From contig NC_079515.1 of NCBI RefSeq assembly GCF_000801105.2, positions 33,875,407-33,939,406 of the forward strand: DNA of 64,000 bases, given 5' to 3'. Origin of the DNA: Raphanus sativus (lineage: Eukaryota > Streptophyta > Magnoliopsida > Brassicales > Brassicaceae). A program made the translations under genes and the position numbers. The notes under the pieces are model-generated. The model was not told the origin of the DNA. It worked only from the letters and a program-made list of their open reading frames with translations, and did no database searches. Positions 1 through 12,547 of the stretch are shown here, piece after piece; position 1 is the stretch's first letter; each line of letters starts with the position of its first letter.

Positions 1-369
1 CGGAGGAGTCTCAGAGGATCGGAGCTGATCGACGAGTTGAGTCGGAGAATCGAGAAGTTTCCGTTGGCCGAGTGTTTGGTCCTCGAGGATATCGATTCTC
101 TCGTCGCCGGAGATTTCCCGGAGACGTCGGCGGCTCAGTCGGGGTTGGCGTTCGAGGAGGAAGGCGAAGGGATCGTCGCGGAGATCGAGAGAGGGATCCT
201 CGAAGCGCTCGTGATCGAAACGACGACGGACTGTTACGACACGTGGGTCAAAACGGCGCCGCTTAAGAGGAACGATGATGTCAGTGGCACGTGGGGAGTT
301 CACGTGACGAGATGCCCTTCGAACGCTGGGTCCCACCACGACTCGTGGTTGAGGCTTCAACGTGGATAG
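1..369 (+). pseudogene. 3' end of a second TRM25-like gene copy (window-truncated)
   Basis: The window opens inside the last exon of a TON1-recruiting-motif (TRM/LONGIFOLIA-type) gene. The frame is open from base 1 and reads the conserved DUF4378 tail: GSELIDELSRRIEKFPLAEC, then a CLVLEDIDSLVAGDFPET stretch and an FEEEGEGIVAEIERGILEAL helix, ending at TAG 367-369. It matches 5541-5908 except for one extra G near position 96. That G keeps this copy in the conserved frame, whereas the fuller copy is shifted there. The upstream part lies outside the window, so this could be the end of an intact gene, a tandem partial duplicate, or the same locus assembled twice. Confidence 0.7.
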
Positions 370-1585
370 AAAAGTGTTCCACATGGCTGCCAGTCATTGG
401 CTTTTCTTTGTATAGACCCACTTTTATTTTTATTATTTATGTTAAAGTTTTTTTGTAGCCGTTATAGAATAGAATATAAAATAATGTTTTTTCAAATGTG
501 AAGTGGTATGGTCCTTTGTTGGATAGATCTGTCAGATGTTTATGTCCCCCGTGTATTCCAACATCCCATGGGGTTTGCATATGCTATGGTAGACTGATGA
601 ATAGTATAATTCACGAGTTTTGAATATTTTTTGTTTTTATGTTGTTGCCTATTTAATTTTTTTCTTTTGTGAGGGAAACTTTCAAATAGCAACGTTTCAA
701 TATAGCTTTGCATTCACTCAGTTTGATGATAACTAATCAAGGGGTCTAGGATCAATCATATCGTAGCTAGATTCGTAGAGTAGTCTAGCTTTGAAAAGTG
801 TACAGTGTCCTTAAGAAGCTTACAGTATTTTAAGGGTCTTGATTCTTTCTACAAGAAAAACTTTTCCCAAATTTTGTTTTGTTCAAATTAGTTAGCCTTG
901 TATATCTCTTATTTCGAAATAGTTGTTTACAGTTTTTTAATTAAATTTTGACATTGTTTAGTATCAGAAACAATATCTGTTTATTCCCTGATATTTATTT
1001 CTTACAGAATATGAATATAATCAAAAGTTTCTGTCTGCTCTGCATATAAAGTGGTTTGCCATAATCTTGTAAGTAACTTTGTTTCATACCACGATATAGG
1101 TAGAACTATATCATGGTCTCATGTGGTACATGTACTGCATCCGGCTACATTTATTGTGTCATGCGAACAAACAAATTAAAGAAAATATATTGGACATGCT
1201 TTTTCAAGTGAAACCGAAGAACTTTATTGTCGCAAAAGATACACAGAAAATATAATGAAACTGTCAAACATATATAAACTTAAAAGATCATTCAGAAATT
1301 ATTACATAATTACGTGTTTGCAATCTGCGCTATTCGCGTTTCGTTTTGTTTTTTATCAAAGGAAAAAACTTGGAGCACACAATAGTTAAAGGTTTCAAGC
1401 TCTCTGACGATGTGACACAACTAGTACTTTTTGCAGAAAGAATTGTTCACTCCATGAGAAATATTACGTTATAATTCCGGTGATGTGACAAGATTCTCAC
1501 ACTTTTATAATTAAATACATGAGAGGACTATAATTATTTAACCATCTTGATGAAAAGTTAAATTTGAAATAGTATATGGTACATT
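1..1585 (+). repeat. Segmental duplicate of 5541-7124 (copy 1)
   Basis: The coding tail, the 3' UTR and about 1.2 kb of flank are repeated at 5541-7124. By eye I found only single-base indels (a G near 96, a T-run near 657-663 and a T-run near 983) and no clear substitutions. Bases 370-1585 hold the 3' UTR and AT-rich flank, with no other gene seen. Identity ends abruptly at 1585/7124, where copy 1 runs into a CACTA-type terminus. Confidence 0.9.
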
Positions 1586-2600
1586 CACTACAAGAAATAT
1601 AGTCATATTGCAATAGTGATATATTATTGCAATATGGTAATATATTGTTGCAAATATATAACTGCAACAAAAATGTGACAAATTTTAACTTCTTGCTGTT
1701 TGTACGTTGCAAATTCATGTTTGTTCGCATATAAGTTGCAAAATTAGCAACAAATTGAGTTGTTGCTAAATCTGTCATAATTTTGCAACAATTTTTTTAT
1801 AGCAACTTTGTTGTATATTTACAACATACTTTTGCAACATAATTAGTGGCAAGCCATTGCTACGTAAAATAATAGCAAATAATATTGCAAAGTTGCAATT
1901 ATTTTTCTTGCAATTTAATAGTTTTTAATGCAAGAAAATGTATATAATTTTTTTGGTATAATTATAACGTATGGATGCAACTTAAAATTGTTATAAAATT
2001 TGCTCAATAAAGTCAACAACGAGTGTTGTGGCAAATTTTTCTATAATTATTTTTAAATAATATATCTGGGGCAAATATATTTTGTCGATAGTTTTTTTTT
2101 TGTGGTTAACAAATAATATTAGTATATTATCAACTGGGTTGCATAACTGATTATTGTAGTATTTTGTTACCATAATATTAGATGTATTATTATTTTTTAC
2201 AGTGAATATAGTTTACAATAACAAAAAAAACAAATGACCAACTTTATTAAATAAACTAAAATATTAAAAATTTAAAACGATGCATTATTAGAAGTTAGCT
2301 CTTCTGTTAGGATATCATCTTCAAGCATATCATCAGCTACAATTTTTCCAAATCTTTCAGTAATTAGCATTGTCCTTTCATCTTCAAGCATATGATCAGC
2401 TACACGCTTAAACCTATAAACAAAAATAAAAGTATAACATGCCGTTCATATTTATAATATATATTCTTCTTTTTACCACAATGATCCATTCATTTCTGAA
2501 GGATTGAAAACATCTAAGACAATCATTGCTTGGGCTGCTACTTGCTGATGGTCCTCATTTGTCATGTGATTCATCTGGAAAAACTACAAGATCAAAATAA
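1586..2600 (-). mobile_element. CACTA-type transposon end with degraded transposase-associated exons
   Basis: The sequence starts exactly at the duplication break with CACTACAAGAAATATAG, the terminal signature of plant En/Spm (CACTA) elements. Subterminal DNA (1600-2080) is crowded with short TTGCAA/TTGCAAC motifs. On the minus strand near 2277-2420 and 2465-2576 two exon-like pieces can be read: MNHMTNEDHQQVAAQAM and KRVADHMLEDERTMLITERF. They resemble the C-terminal exons of En/Spm accessory proteins, which I infer. The other terminus was not found and may lie in the N gap. An imperfect CACTG terminus near 2200 could instead mark a short inner element. Confidence 0.5.
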
Positions 2601-3160
2601 CACTTAAAAGAAAATTAACAAAGAATAAATAAAGGACATAAAAAAAAATTACTGAAGATGAGTTGTTTTTAAAGTTCCCGTCAAAGAAACTACGTGCAGA
2701 AGTCAATAAATTGTTGAAGCACCATATAAGCTGTATATATATAATGAAACAATAAAATCTTAACTATCTCGATTCTCGATATATACTTATCTTTTTAGTT
2801 TAATATTTTCTCAACAAACTAAACTCAAACTGTAAATAAAATATAAGACAGAAACAAAATTTGACTAAAAAAATATATTCTAGTAGTTCTTTTTTGGTTA
2901 AAAAATATATTTTAGTAGTTGCAAGCTCCTCGTGCAATTCCTAGATCCATAAAAAATCTGATTCATTTGATTCAGTTAGTATACACAAAATAAGACCTTA
3001 CTACAAAATTTATTTGAACCATTTCTAGTTTTAGGCTTATCATACTTTCCCATGAGCCATTTAATAAATTTTCAAATGAAAAACCAAAAATTTAGATATT
3101 ATAGGCGTGGGGTTAAGTTGTTGTGTTTATTGAAATCAAAGGTGAACTATGAAGGTTGTG
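2601..3160. other. AT-rich DNA, no gene seen
   Basis: No open frame, RNA gene or clear element terminus was recognised. It may be the interior of the CACTA element that starts at 1586. Confidence 0.4.
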
Positions 3161-3164
3161 TACG

Positions 3165-3706
3165 GAGAGTAGGCGTGGGCATCCGGGTCTCTGGATCGGG
3201 TTCGGGTCGGATCTTATAGAGTTCGGATCTTTCGGATCCTGAAAATTTAGATCCATCTAGGTACCTGTAATTTTTTTGGTCGGTTTCGGATCGGGTCTTC
3301 TCGGGTCCGGATCAGTTCGGGTCCATAATTCCGATACCTGTAAAATACCCGTAATTTTTTGGAAGTAGATCGGGTTCAGATATTTAGAATCTGAAAAATA
3401 CATGACATACTCAAACTCACTCAAATTTAATTTATATTTGTCATTTATATCTAATATTCACAAAATAACTTAAATTAAAAATAAATATTAAATAACATAA
3501 ATATTTTAAACTCTAAAATTATTTTTAAAGCTTCATATTATTTAAAAATGTTACAAAATATAATAAATATTGTTAATAAAAGATATTCATTCAACTAAAA
3601 TAAAAATAATTAATAAAACATAACACGAAAAATCATAGTTTACTTTGAATATACATGTTTTTTAAGTCAGGTATAAATCGATTTTTTCCGGGCCCGGATC
3701 TATTCG
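3165..3706. mobile_element. hAT-like nonautonomous element, cut by the N gap
   Basis: A stretch beginning GTAGGCGTGGGCATCCGGGT followed by repeated GGGTTCGG/GGATCGGGT motifs is typical of small hAT-type elements scattered through Brassicaceae genomes. AT-rich DNA follows, and a GC-rich block (GGGCCCGGATC) returns just before the gap. The far terminus is not visible. Confidence 0.4.
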
Positions 3707-3806
3707 NNNNNNNNNNNNNNNNNNNNNNNNNNNNNNNNNNNNNNNNNNNNNNNNNNNNNNNNNNNNNNNNNNNNNNNNNNNNNNNNNNNNNNNNNNNNNN
3801 NNNNNN
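3707..3806. other. Assembly gap of exactly 100 N
   Basis: One hundred N is the usual placeholder for a scaffold join of unknown length. The missing first exon of the TRM25 gene probably falls here. Confidence 0.98.
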
Positions 3807-3887
3807 AGTACCATTTTTTTATCACTCTTCACTTCTCAGTGTCTCCATACATTACTTTAATTTTCTGTTTAAAAAAATCAACTTCAG

Positions 3888-5908
3888 GCGTTGATGCGCC
3901 GAGAAACAGCCTGGAATCAACGGAGGAGGAGGAAACTCCATTTTCACCGACCAGAAAAGATGGAAATTTAAATATCTCTGTAAGTGACTAAAACTAAAAT
4001 ATTACTCTGTTTTTGTTATCTTCTTGGGTTCCTCAAAAGTCTCTACCTTTATTTCTAATACTCATTACCCTAATCATAACTAGCAGATGGGTATTAAAAT
4101 CAAGACCAAACCACAAGCAAGATCATCAACATCGTCACTTGCAGCGACTGAATCTTACTCTCCGAGTGTAAAGACACCAACTTTGGTCGCCAGACTCATG
4201 GGTCTTGATCTTGTTCCAGAAAATTACAGATCATCTCCTACTCCGTCTTCTTCTTCCTTAAATGATCTCAAGACAGCAGCAAGATCTTCACACACCAACA
4301 GACATAGACATTACTCTCTCCAAAGAAACTCTGTCGACGGAGGAACACGATCTCTTCCCGAGACACCGAGGATTTCACTAGGAAGGAGATCAGTCGACTG
4401 TTACGAACACCAACGTTCTTCACTTCATCTACGAGACAACAACAACAACGTGTCGTCTGAAAGAGAGATTGGTGTTAACAATGTCAGGTGCACGAGGGTC
4501 AAAGAGATGAAGATACACGAAGATAAAGAAGAACCGGAGCCCACGTGATTACGCAAGGCAGATAGTGATGCAGTTGAAGGAGAACGTCAGCAGGAGAAGA
4601 AGAATGGGAACTGATATCACCAACAAAGAGCAACAACCAAGAGAGAGCCATGAACCCAAGAAAGCTTCTAAGATCACAATCACCACACAACACGATACAT
4701 CATCCCCGAGAATGGCACTAACAGAAGTCCCCAAAACCAAACCAGCATCACCACTTCAGACAAATAACGTTCCTCCCAAGACTCTGGAGGTTCAAGACAA
4801 GACCAGGCTACCAACAGTGCAAGAAGAGGAGCCACAGGGATACAAAAAACAGAGAAAGTCTGTAAATAAAAGCAAGAAACCAGAGAACTTCAAGTCAAGA
4901 CTAGTGAAAACAATGCAGGAGGAGCCGTTTGTTAGATCACCAGCAACAAGTAACAACAACAACCACAACAAAAGCAATAATCTTCTTCTTACTCAAGGAG
5001 ACAAGTCTTCTCTCTCAATCAATGATATCGCCAGCTTCAAAAGTGTTCCCTCTCTTCACACCATCATCAAGAAGAAAGATTCATCACCTCACAAATCGGT
5101 AATCAATACATCCTTTCCACACATTTACTGTTTTCCAAAATTTCAATTTAATTTAATTTTTTTTAAAAATATTTATTTGCAGTCAAAGTTACAAGTGGAA
5201 GCGTCATCATCGAGAAACAGAGCATCAACAGAACCTCCTCGTTTCCAGAGCCAATCATCATCATCATTAGAGTACATCACAAGAACCCTAAGACGAACCG
5301 GAATCGACAGAGACACACCAATCTCATACGCCAAATGGTTCTCTCCTTCGCACCCACTCGATCCATCAATCTTCTACTTCCTCGAGCATTTCGCCGTCAC
5401 CTCCACTAGACCTAGAAACTCGCTATCTCTCCGATCCAATCGGAAGCTACTGTTCCATCTAGTCGACGAGATCCTCGCCGATATCTTGAAGCCGCAGATC
5501 AATCCGAAAACCGTGGGTTTGCCGTTACCCGATCCGATCGCGGAGGAGTCTCAGAGGATCGGAGCTGATCGACGAGTTGAGTCGGAGAATCGAGAAGTTT
5601 CCGTTGGCCGAGTGTTTGGTCCTCGAGATATCGATTCTCTCGTCGCCGGAGATTTCCCGGAGACGTCGGCGGCTCAGTCGGGGTTGGCGTTCGAGGAGGA
5701 AGGCGAAGGGATCGTCGCGGAGATCGAGAGAGGGATCCTCGAAGCGCTCGTGATCGAAACGACGACGGACTGTTACGACACGTGGGTCAAAACGGCGCCG
5801 CTTAAGAGGAACGATGATGTCAGTGGCACGTGGGGAGTTCACGTGACGAGATGCCCTTCGAACGCTGGGTCCCACCACGACTCGTGGTTGAGGCTTCAAC
5901 GTGGATAG
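3888..5908 (+). CDS. TRM25: TRM25-like protein (TON1-recruiting motif family, VARLMGL/DUF4378), frame broken
   Basis: TRM/LONGIFOLIA proteins bind TON1 and microtubules and influence cell shape. Exons seen: 3888-3979 (GVDAPRNSLES, after a clear AG acceptor, ending at GTAAG), 4087-5098 and 5183-5908. The 5' exon with the true start is missing, probably in the N gap. Exon 2 carries the family motif TPTLVARLMGLDLVPE at about 4168-4218; exon 3 carries the DUF4378 C-terminus. Three frame problems are visible. Near 4530 the frame shifts between KEEPEPT-stop and RSPRDYARQIVMQLKENVS. Near 5535-5556 the frame leaves the conserved SELIDELSRRIEKFP reading, and a missing G near 5626 restores it. The duplicate at 1-369 has that G. 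Gene order matches At5g62170. It may be a real pseudogene, or a working gene with indel errors. Confidence 0.75.
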
Positions 5909-7124
5909 AAAAGTGTTCCACATGGCTGCCAGTCATTGGCTTTTCTTTGTATAGACCCACTTTTATTTTTATTATTTATGTTAAAGTTTTTTTGTAGCCG
6001 TTATAGAATAGAATATAAAATAATGTTTTTTCAAATGTGAAGTGGTATGGTCCTTTGTTGGATAGATCTGTCAGATGTTTATGTCCCCCGTGTATTCCAA
6101 CATCCCATGGGGTTTGCATATGCTATGGTAGACTGATGAATAGTATAATTCACGAGTTTTGAATATTTTTTGTTTTTATGTTGTTGCCTATTTAATTTTT
6201 TCTTTTGTGAGGGAAACTTTCAAATAGCAACGTTTCAATATAGCTTTGCATTCACTCAGTTTGATGATAACTAATCAAGGGGTCTAGGATCAATCATATC
6301 GTAGCTAGATTCGTAGAGTAGTCTAGCTTTGAAAAGTGTACAGTGTCCTTAAGAAGCTTACAGTATTTTAAGGGTCTTGATTCTTTCTACAAGAAAAACT
6401 TTTCCCAAATTTTGTTTTGTTCAAATTAGTTAGCCTTGTATATCTCTTATTTCGAAATAGTTGTTTACAGTTTTTTAATTAAATTTTGACATTGTTTAGT
6501 ATCAGAAACAATATCTGTTTATTTCCCTGATATTTATTTCTTACAGAATATGAATATAATCAAAAGTTTCTGTCTGCTCTGCATATAAAGTGGTTTGCCA
6601 TAATCTTGTAAGTAACTTTGTTTCATACCACGATATAGGTAGAACTATATCATGGTCTCATGTGGTACATGTACTGCATCCGGCTACATTTATTGTGTCA
6701 TGCGAACAAACAAATTAAAGAAAATATATTGGACATGCTTTTTCAAGTGAAACCGAAGAACTTTATTGTCGCAAAAGATACACAGAAAATATAATGAAAC
6801 TGTCAAACATATATAAACTTAAAAGATCATTCAGAAATTATTACATAATTACGTGTTTGCAATCTGCGCTATTCGCGTTTCGTTTTGTTTTTTATCAAAG
6901 GAAAAAACTTGGAGCACACAATAGTTAAAGGTTTCAAGCTCTCTGACGATGTGACACAACTAGTACTTTTTGCAGAAAGAATTGTTCACTCCATGAGAAA
7001 TATTACGTTATAATTCCGGTGATGTGACAAGATTCTCACACTTTTATAATTAAATACATGAGAGGACTATAATTATTTAACCATCTTGATGAAAAGTTAA
7101 ATTTGAAATAGTATATGGTACATT
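5541..7124 (+). repeat. Segmental duplicate of 1-1585 (copy 2)
   Basis: This is the partner of the copy at the window start. It begins inside TRM25 exon 3 and ends at 7124, after which the sequence continues without the CACTA end seen in copy 1. Bases 5909-7124 are the TRM25 3' UTR and AT-rich flank; no further gene is seen. Confidence 0.9.
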
Positions 7125-7310
7125 ATTCTCTTTGGATATATTTCAAATATGTTTTTTGTTTATTTTTCGACTTATCAACATCTTGTTCCTCATCCTCATG
7201 TGTCTTGATTTGTTTAACCTATTGAAACTATATAGTGTAAAATCAAGAGAATAGAAGTTAATAATAGAAAATTAACATACAGCCATGAAGCAACAACTTT
7301 TCAAAAGCTT

Positions 7311-7436
7311 TAGGGCCCATTTGCATACTCGGAGAGAGGGTCTATCCGTGGACTGCACCTCTTCTTGGGGATTAGTCTGGGTCCTTCCATAGGTCCGGGA
7401 TACCCCCAGGTTAATCAAAAAAAAAAAAAAAAAAAA
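7311..7436 (+). mobile_element. SINE-like retroposon with poly(A) tail
   Basis: About 100 bp of GC-richer sequence (TAGGGCCCATTTGCATACTC through GGTCCGGGATACCCCCAGG) ends in a run of more than 20 A. It is bounded by identical 37-bp direct repeats at 7274-7310 and 7437-7473. Size, tail and flanking repeats indicate retroposition. I did not confirm an internal tRNA-type promoter. The flanking repeats are unusually long for a SINE. Confidence 0.65.
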
Positions 7437-7473
7437 AACATACAGCCATGAAGCAACAACTTTTCAAAAGCTT

Positions 7474-8913
7474 TTGACGATTATGACGTTGACGATGAGT
7501 ACAAAAACGTACGTATATTTCAAGAGGAATCTCATGTATCCTCTGTTATCATGTCATGAGAGTTTGTGCATCTCAGAGAACTTAAATAATTCTGACGAGT
7601 GTCCAAAATAGTTATTATAAAGGAGCGTAAGAATATTTTTTTGGTATAAATATGTAATATTTTTAAGGGGGAGGAAAAGAAAAGTGAAAAGGAGAAGAGA
7701 ACCTTGTAAAGTAGTAAAAAGACAACACGAAAGATAGATTTTGCATGGACCCGAGACATTTACGTGAAGATTAAAGTTACATCTGTCGTAATGAAGACAC
7801 CACTCATGCAAATTATTATGCATATAGTATAGTTTCTTATATAAATGTATATCTATTAGTTTCAAAAAAATAAAATAAATGTATATCTATTTCTTGTTAA
7901 TGTTAATCACTATATGGAATTCGTACAACTGTTACATGCACATATTATCAGCACAAACTTCAGCATTGAAAATAATACTCAACAAAAAAGGTAATTCAAA
8001 AATAATCAGGCAGATCGAACTATATAATTATAACATTTTATCTTTATTACTTCAACATATCTAGTCATATCTAGCTTTAATATTTACAACAGCTGAGATC
8101 AAAAGGGATAGCTCATTCTCTTACATTGTGGAACATTCAAAATTTTACATCTACTATCTATAATAAACCTATGCTCAAAGGTTTACGTACCCATTTAAAT
8201 GTAGTTTTATTTATATATTTCGGTGTATATACTAATATACACATATTGGTTTTGACTGAAAAGTATTGTTGGCGATAATGTAGTGGAGTAAATATTTTTT
8301 CAGCTGAATTACTCTACTTTTTAGCCAATCAAGTGAAAATCATTTTCTTCCTATTTCCTCAAAACACTATTAAAGAGAGCAAAACACACACAAAATTTTA
8401 CTCTAACAGAATAACCGTTTGTCGTAAAAAAAATTACTCTAACTAAAACAAGAGTAAATACATTTTACTCAACTTTATTCAATTTTCCACTTTTATTTTT
8501 ACTCTTATTTCCATTTTTATATTTTCCAATTTACTCTAAATTTGCCAATCACAGCCATTATCCCATATGAGCATGTCATAGCTTGTGTGTCAATTGTCCA
8601 ACTAAACCGTGACCAATGGGCGGGAAATTCAAAATAAGCAGCAAAATATATGAGATAAGAGCAAAGTCACATGGGTGAGGATTTTTAATAGTGTGATCTA
8701 TCTTTGCTAACTGTTACTATTTAAATTCAACATATTTATAGGGTTGACCAAATTCTATTTAATGATGTTCATATAAAATAGTTAACCTCTTTGCATCTTT
8801 TCTTGCAGCTGATATGTTATTTTTTTTTTGTAAAAAAAAACAGATATGTTAATTGATTGCCCAGTTTGTGGGGATTAAATGTTTGTTGGTAAATCAAATA
8901 TGTATGAAAATAT

Positions 8914-8954
<41 letters not shown>

Positions 8955-11428
8955 AAAAGATAAATAACATATTCTAATATGGGATTACTCTCTTACGTTG
9001 TGCATATGTTTATTTTCCAGATACATACAGCAAAACTGTCAATGTCTGAGAGTATTCTTTAAGCGTACGGTATATTTAAATAAAGTTTAAAATATAAAAT
9101 AAATAAAGAAAATTAAAAGAATTGTTTTCCTAATGAATGTATTGCCTACGTACATATATTTAAGATACTTGAAGGTAATGCTTAGTTTCGATACTACCAA
9201 TATTTCATGACGAAAATATATGTATATATACAGACAGGGGTTCAATTGGCGCATGTATAATAACAGTAACTCTGAAAATTAGGACCCTAATACTTATACT
9301 TTTTTTGAAAATAGGATCCTAAATTTTAAAGGAAAAACAAAGGACCCTGTGCAAATGTGCCTTGAGCACATGTGCTAAGCCGGCACTGTTCTCATCTGTC
9401 AAAAAAGAAATTCTCATATGTGGTATGAGAATTCCATTCGTATATCATGAATTAATTTGCTCTAATGTGCGTACACTATAACTACAAGAGAAAGACAGTG
9501 ACTCTTCTTTACGAGTGTTTTCTTTGGTGCAAGTATTTATAGGTTTATGGTGTCATGTTGCTTTCTGGCATAAAAATGGTATCATGGGTGGCAGTTTATA
9601 TGTTCATACATGTCGGGTAGAAATTAAGAGTTAAGCTTGAAATTGCAGTTGATCAGTTTGAAAAATATGGAATATGATATTTTTCTACATATATCTTTCT
9701 ATTTTGTTTTTGCTAACTATTTTACTGTCGTACTATTAGGAAATGCAGTTAGGCGACCCTTTTAAGAAAAAAGAATATTTTTTTGTTCCAATTTAATTAC
9801 TAAAATATTACATTATTATAAAATGAAGGTAATCTGAAAAAGATTTGCAGAAAATCTAGAAAAAGTGTAAAGTTAGAAAGCATACGTAAAGTCTTAGAAA
9901 GAAGCCTTGCATGGCTCCTCTTACTAATGTACGTACAAGAATGCACTAATAAATATTTTCTTTTGATAAAGAACTCAATTTTTTTCCGATAGATGTATTT
10001 TGTGTTGGGAATGATATATAACTTAATAAACCTTTTCTTTAACCAGAAACACTTCATATACCTTTAAGTTACGTATTACTACGGTAACTGATGATATACA
10101 CAATACTTGATTAACAAAAAACTAGAGTTTATCCGCTGTTTTTAAGTGATATAAAATAATTAACTACTTATTAATTAATTAATTCAATCAATCAACTAAA
10201 AGTCGTTCAACAAACATATTTTATGGGGATCGTATATTAATTAAATGTAACAATTTGGTAATTTGATTAGTTGTTTCTAGACCAACTTATGAATAAAAGC
10301 ATAATTCAAACATATAGCTAACTTATATATTTACAAATAATTTTGTATGACTATTGAGAATATTTTTTTTTGCTGCAAGAAGAAGTTTACACTCCTGTAA
10401 AACACGTCAGGCAAATAGAAGCTTTTTCAGAAAAAAAAAAAACACCTCAGGCAAGGGTTTCAAAACGTATAGACACTACGCCATGTCGCCATCTTCCATG
10501 AAACTCGTGATTACTGCATGTATAATATTTTTTTGTATTATATCATAATATGTTATGTGTTCTCTATTCGGACTCTAGCCTCTAGGGCTTCAAAATTCAT
10601 ACACTGAAATCTGTCTCAAGCAAAACCGGACATGATTTGAGAATTTGAAGTCATAAACATTTTCTAGAAAAAGTTGATAAAAACTTATTTTTGTGAGTTA
10701 AAGATATGCTTCTATATAAAACCTTTCAAAAAAGTTAGAGATCAAAACGAATGTTTTCATCCAGGTGCCCAAATCCGATCTTGGTGTCGACCGTGCATGC
10801 ATGCTCGTAGTATAAGATTCTGATGTTCTCTAAAAAAAAAAGGTTTCATTTAGCGGGAATTAGTATTATTTTCTTTTGAAAAAGGCTTACAACCTAGGCG
10901 AATTATATCATCTATAAATAAGTGAGTTATTTCACCACCTGACTGATTTTTGATTACCCATGACAGTCTTATCATTAAGTATATGATGTATATCTAATAA
11001 ATTATATAATGAATTAAATATTTAATAGAAGCAACGGTCGGCATTAGTGAGTTTTCAAAATTCAAAAACATCAGAATAAGCAGCTAACCGTAAGCTGATG
11101 ATGCATTTATCTCCTATATATTGTACTATTAATACTGTTTAAAGTAACATAACCCTATCTGCATATTATTATCATAGTAACCGGTAGTTGCAGCTAAGAC
11201 GGTTGGGTTGTTGGTTGCGGCTTGTGAGTTAGATAAGCCAAGAAAATACAAATTTAATTCATTGGGCCCGTGTTACAAAATAAAATCCCATTTGGGCCCT
11301 TACTGGTCTAAAAGCCCATAACTTTATGCCAAATGCCTTTACTTTGATTCATTAGAGGGAGGAAGGCTTTGAAGGTGCAGAGTATAATTCATATCTCTAA
11401 GAACAAGAATGATGTGGCAGACGCCTTA
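7474..11428. other. AT-rich intergenic DNA, no gene recognised
   Basis: No conserved coding frame was recognised on either strand. By gene order an AGL42-type MADS-box gene would be expected here, but no MADS-domain reading was found. Short open frames (for example near 9800-10057 on the minus strand) look random. An AT dinucleotide tract lies at about 8909-8952. Confidence 0.6.
8909..8952. repeat. (AT)n microsatellite
   Basis: An uninterrupted TA/AT dinucleotide run of about 40 bases. Confidence 0.9.
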
Positions 11429-11722
11429 AGAGCATCTCTAATGAATTCTATTTTTTTTTCTATAATTTACACTAAACTAGAATAACTCCTATTATTAAGT
11501 AATTTTTGTTCTAATAGTTTACACTATAATAAAGTTATATAGAGAAATGTCATATTTTACTCTATATTTAGAGTGGAAAAGTGACATTCCTCTATATTTC
11601 ACCCTATAATAGAGTAACTCTATTATAGAATACATCATTGGAGCAAAAGTTACATAATAATAGAGTTACTCTATTTTAATGTAAATTATAGAGAAAAAAA
11701 TATAGTTCCATTGGATATGCTC
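11429..11722. mobile_element. MITE with GAGCATCTC termini
   Basis: About 290 bp with imperfect inverted ends (AGAGCATCTCTAATG at the left, CATTGGATATGCTCT at the right) and long internal inverted similarity (TATAATTTACACTA against TAATGTAAATTATAGAG). A TTA/TAA-type target site suggests a PIF/Harbinger-type element. Relatives lie at 26003-26598. Confidence 0.7.
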
Positions 11723-12346
11723 TTACGAAAAGAAGCAAGATCCAAAAATATATATTCTTTCGTATATAAATCAGATACAGACGATGACATTAAAAGGTTA
11801 CAGTTGAGAAAAATAAGATTATACTGTCGATGCTAAAATCCTTAATTCAGCATTTTTCTATTGATGAAAATAACAAAATAGTAAAATGTATTTTGAAGAA
11901 AAATATTTTTAACGATAAAACTCCTAAGCATGAACGATAAAAAGAAAACCTTTATCGAAAGACAATATTGAAAAATTCATCAAATATCATCTTATTAATC
12001 TAAAAAATTTCAAATAAATTTGGGTGATAAATTTTCTTAATTAAAATTCCATAACAAAACTAAATTACCATATTTTAAAACTAAAACAACTTTTGTTTAA
12101 ATATACAATAATTAATTTATAAATATTTTTTCCTGAATCCAACTAAACAATGAGATTAGTTTAAGTTTTGTTTGTCTTCAGGTGAGAGAGCAAAGAAGAA
12201 GCATGAAAGCTAAAGGAAAAGGGGGAAAGTGAAAACTTAGACGTTACATGATGTATCAATCTCAATTCTTGGATATGGCGAAAAACAAGACTGCGATCAA
12301 CGGGAACAGGTTTGCAGAGCTTGTGTAACTTAAGCGGAAGCAGTGA

Positions 12347-12435
12347 CAGGGCAACTCTCCTTTGGCAAGTGACAGAGCAAAACACACACAAAAAGAGAGC
12401 AAATGGCACAATCGCGTGCCAATAGAAAGATGCCC
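12347..12435 (-). ncRNA. MIR399C: MIR399C precursor hairpin
   Basis: Read on the minus strand, 12367-12347 is a perfect 21-nt match to miR399b/c as I recall it (starts TGCCAAAGGAGAG, ends GCCCTG). The opposite arm at 12435-12415 starts GGGCATCTTTCTATTGGC, the known star-strand type. The arms pair with 2-nt 3' overhangs and few mismatches, separated by a 47-nt loop (12368-12414). miR399 represses PHO2/UBC24, an E2 enzyme that limits phosphate uptake, and is induced by phosphate starvation through PHR1. The neighbours ZIP12 and TRM25 match the Arabidopsis At5g62162 location, so MIR399C is the likely orthologue. The primary transcript ends are not defined; a TATATATAT box lies at 12548-12556. 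Confidence 0.95.
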
Positions 12436-12547
12436 TATTACTACTCCGCTTATTGTTAACTTTCTCTTCCTTCATTGTTTCTTCTTCCTTTTTTTTGCTA
12501 TGAGAGAAGGTTTGGTTGGTTACTCATGGATGGACTCATGGGCTTAG

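Noticed and set aside
5525..5923. 132-codon minus-strand frame
   Set aside because: Antisense to the conserved TRM25 DUF4378 region.
12161..12475. 104-codon minus-strand frame, first suspected to be a decayed AGL42 C-terminal exon
   Set aside because: The interval contains the exact miR399c and star sequences in hairpin order; the peptide has no convincing MADS-family similarity.
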